Shown in pieces: positions 61,346 through 64,000 of a DNA stretch of 64,000 nt. Source of the DNA: Nematostella vectensis (lineage: Eukaryota > Cnidaria > Anthozoa > Actiniaria > Edwardsiidae); assembly GCF_932526225.1 (NCBI RefSeq), contig NC_064041.1, positions 6,345,042 through 6,409,041 of the forward strand, read 5' to 3'. Position numbers and translations under genes: made by a program. Under the pieces are notes generated by a model that saw nothing but the letters and a program-made list of their open reading frames with translations, had not been told where the DNA came from and did not search any database. Position 1 is the first letter of the stretch; each line of letters opens with the position of its first letter.

Positions 61346-61535
61346 TGGTACCCAGGGTATCACGGGTGCCACGGGTCAAATCCCGTAAGAAAAAACCACT
61401 AGACTCCTTTCCAATTATTCAATATCAAATTTATTTTTTAGCCTCAGTTTGCTTGTTTCAAACGCTTTGATATCCAGACAATTATTATTATTGTATAACA
61501 ATCAAATTTCGCTGAAAAGGTAGGTATTATTGACG

Positions 61536-61889
61536 TCACTTCCGTAACCACACCCTATCAGCCACCTCATGGTTATAGTTCTTCACCCATTCCCATAGCA
61601 ACGCAGTGCTATTGACAGCTGTGGCCCTGCCATACCCATAATGCACCGAGTGGTACTCGGACCAAGGCTTTCTTTCAAACGGAAACGGCGTCAACAGGAG
61701 CACGTAGCCAGCAGTACCAACGACGACATTTGTGGTCCCCCCTGGTGTGCATTTTTGTCTGTAGACGGGGCAGGTCCGTTCGTAGCTGTGATAGTGACCC
61801 CAAAGTGCAAGATCCACGTGGTATTTGTAGAACAGATCTTCAAACTCCTGCTGCATGTGGGTGGCGATGATTGGATCTTTATTGAGGAC
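61536..61889 (-). CDS. Purple acid phosphatase-like metallophosphoesterase, last exon (117 aa)
   Basis: C-terminal exon of a two-metal phosphoesterase. It starts after aatttcatag with VLNKDPIIATHMQQEFEDLF, then carries the metal-ligand block VDLALWGHYHSYERTCPVY, a VVVGTAGY strand, the HYGYGRATAVN segment of the C-terminal extension, and DRVWLRK before TGA. GH-x-H-x-YERTCPVY and the D-x-VWLRK ending look closer to the large plant-type purple acid phosphatases (PAP1/PAP27 group) than to vertebrate ACP7, as far as I can judge from memory. Upstream exons with the other metal ligands are not visible in the remaining 2 kb and should lie beyond the window. Confidence 0.88.
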   Translation of the reverse strand, partial: VLNKDPIIATHMQQEFEDLFYKYHVDLALWGHYHSYERTCPVYRQKCTPGGTTNVVVGTAGYVLLLTPFPFERKPWSEYHSVHYGYGRATAVNSTALLWEWVKNYNHEVADRVWLRK

Positions 61890-64000
61890 CTATGAAATTG
61901 ACATAATATCATAAACAAGCTATGAATCAACACAATGTTGAAAAAGTATATTGTACGCTTTATAAACAGGGTCCTGAAGGGAGAAGGAGGGTCAAAATCC
62001 CGTTTCCCGGCCGTTATTCTCGCAAAATCCCGGTGGCTATACTGTATATTACAGGGGGGGTTGGGTGAGGGGGGGGGGGGGGGGGGGGGGGCTAAAAAGG
62101 GTTAGAAGTCTTAGGAAGTGTTGTCCTGAGCAGCATGGTGTGATGAATCGTGAAAAGGACAAATTGAAAACCGTGATCCGTTATTACTACCTTCGCCGTG
62201 ATTCGTGAATGGCGAAATTTGATCAGCGTGAATCGTGATCTGTTCTCTTTAAAAATTGTTAATAGAGTAAAGATTGGTCCTTTTCGTCAGTTGATCAGTT
62301 TATCGTGAACCGTGATTTCCGTGCAGGGACCTCTACTTACCGACCCTTCATGTAGGCGTTTCCAGATAGTGCTCCCACAAAGCCAGAAAGTGCTATCTGA
62401 TCAAAATAGTGCTCCCAAACCCAAATTGCGCTACAATAGTGCAGAGCACAATCTGGAAAGGCCTACCTTCATGTAGATTCCCGTTCCTGGTAGACAAATT
62501 CCGTTCCCGGTATACCTTATACCGTTTTCCCCCGCCTAAAATAAGGCAAATCCCGTCTCTCGTTTTACGACTTCAGAACCAGGCCCGTATCCAGGGGGGA
62601 GTGGTGCGAACGCACCCCCCCTCCCCCATCTTCATTTGTATGCATTTGTATTGAATATGGCTCATGGATAAAACGATGTTGGAATTCAGCCTTACTTAAA
62701 ATTCAGGCGATTGCTTTCTATTTGGCGAAAAGATAGTACATCCAGTAGATGAAGGATCCAGGCTTTGTGTAACTAGCCCCTAATTTTTAAAAGGAGACGG
62801 CGCATTGAACAATATTTCATTTTGTACATATTGTGTACAAAGAGGAACACAAAGACAAGATGATTAACTTATTCATCGGTGCATTGTCCGTTTTCGATGT
62901 CTCTATCCTCAGCAGCTGCGTATACCTGTATAATTTTAAGGGTCTGTACAGGAACCGAAATGATCGCAGGACCCAGTCTCGTATACAAACGCCGCGCGAT
63001 GCATGACGGTCACGATGCGATTTCGGGGTCGGAATTCGCTTCAGGATTCCTGTGGATGTCCGCGCAACAGCAAATAACGACTCGGTACGAGTCTGCCCAG
63101 GACCCGAAACGATCCCCAAAAGTTCCCCAACTGATCCCGGGACCCGAAACGACCCCCAGGAGTCCCCGAAATGAACCCCAAGGAATTGCAGTAATGGACA
63201 AACAAAAGGAATGTGGAAGGATTGGCTTTCAGTTTTAAAAACATATGAAACATTTTAGAGTTATTTGTGTTACTATCAGGAAACTTAGATTTACTAAAAC
63301 CATAGTATTAAGATTTTGATATATGACTGCGCGGGAAATACAGTGGTTGAGTCAGAAATTGGGGTCAAATGAAAATCCCGTGATATGAAGAACCAGGCGT
63401 GAATAAATCCTTTATAGATAACAAGACTTAAAATAAAGTCTCCACATCGATCCACAGATAAAACATAAGGTTATTCTTAAGGTTACTTTTGTGCATGTTT
63501 GTTTGTATTCGGCGAATAAAGACCTATCATGAGATCATGCGGGGTTGTACGGCCGAATACATTAAGGAAATTCAATACTCACATAAATATTGCTTTCAAC
63601 AAAAGCCACATCCTGCAACGGTAGTAAAAGGGTTGTTCGAGTACATTACTCAGTGTGCTTTTGTCATTCCGCCATCTTCTCGGACAAACCAGCTGCCTAA
63701 AATGCAGCGGCGTAGCCAGGATATTTGACAGGAGGGGGCCCAAAAGCCCCTTTCAAGGCATTTTCTCTTTTATTTTAGATAATGTTTCATACAATTACTG
63801 TAGTTTTGGCTGCTAGAAAGGGGGGGGGGGGGGGGGGGCACCCCCATGCTACGCCCCTGAAATATGTCGGTAAATAATATTCGCTCATGTGAACATGGAT
63901 TTCGTTGTGAAATACACGTTTGGTTGTCAAATGAATATGGATTTTTAGGGGCGATGTTTACCGGAAACGAGATTTATATTGTCAGAGTCATGTGTCGGAA
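61890..64000 (-). other. Intron of the purple acid phosphatase gene (partial)
   Basis: Holds a G tract (62055-62090), the cgtgaatcgtgat repeat (about 62145-62345), a repeated nonamer region gggacccgaaacgaccccc (about 63098-63175) and a MITE-like copy at 63705-63859. No exon is supported. Confidence 0.5.
63705..63859. repeat. MITE-like repeat with ggcgtagcc ends, copy 3
   Basis: Ends cagcggcgtagcc and gctacgcccctg are inverted copies. The interior contains aaggcattttctcttttatt and a long G tract as in 20867-21025. Confidence 0.7.

Larger units (their letters stand above)
59951..61535. other. Intergenic region GPSM2 / purple acid phosphatase
   Basis: Repeat-rich: two hairpins and the 40-bp satellite. 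No gene is supported; the 200-codon frames over the satellite come from its period. Confidence 0.6.

Noticed and set aside
60709-61470. 253-codon frame over the 40-bp satellite
   Set aside because: Frames follow the repeat; all three plus frames are open and none resembles a protein family.
62817-63238. Open frames of 100-119 codons on both strands
   Set aside because: They overlap a short tandem repeat (gggacccgaaacgaccccc) and have no recognisable domain or splice context in phase with the phosphatase exon.

Overview
The window looks like nuclear DNA of an intron-rich early-branching animal, most likely a cnidarian such as a sea anemone. This is an inference from single-copy animal genes (TTK/Mps1, POLG2, GPSM2/LGN, L3HYPDH) with GT-AG introns, from AT-rich introns full of short foldback elements, and from a Penelope-like element with hammerhead ribozymes. 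I cannot name the species from the sequence alone.

Layout. 1-2424: first exon of trans-L-3-hydroxyproline dehydratase (minus strand); the rest of the gene lies left of the window. 3033-7252: POLG2, mitochondrial DNA polymerase accessory subunit (minus, 5 exons, 420 aa). 7253-7525: a short head-to-head promoter with two CCAAT boxes and a CHR-like site. 7526-16861: TTK/Mps1 spindle-checkpoint kinase (plus, 10 exons, 795 aa). 16862-19813: convergent intergenic DNA. 19814-59574: GPSM2/LGN/Pins (minus, 14 exons, 590 aa, 39.8 kb), with eight TPR-type repeats and four GoLoco motifs. Its intron 10 holds an intronless gene on the same strand for a membrane-anchored protein with the two H-x-T motifs of the 2H phosphoesterase superfamily. 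Its intron 5 holds a 5'-truncated Penelope-like element (GIY-YIG endonuclease end) followed by hammerhead ribozymes, inside a 1.2-kb direct duplication and a 726-bp palindrome. Its intron 4 holds a 27-bp satellite interrupted by a TA-flanked foldback element. 61536-61889: last exon of a purple acid phosphatase (minus), whose upstream exons lie beyond the window.

All exon chains given for POLG2, TTK and GPSM2 were checked by hand for GT-AG boundaries and reading phase, and each adds up to an open frame ending in a stop. TTK and GPSM2 both act in mitosis (checkpoint signalling; cortical force generation and spindle orientation), but their adjacency may be chance.

Most unusual: (1) TTK intron 8 is bordered on both sides by tandem copies of its own splice sites. 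The end of exon 8 with its donor is repeated about four times, and the start of exon 9 with its acceptor nine times, and every decoy leads to a premature stop. (2) Four hammerhead ribozyme motifs, two with different but self-complementary stem I arms, lie beside the Penelope-like element. (3) The nested 2H-phosphoesterase-like gene. (4) A 17-nt microexon in GPSM2.
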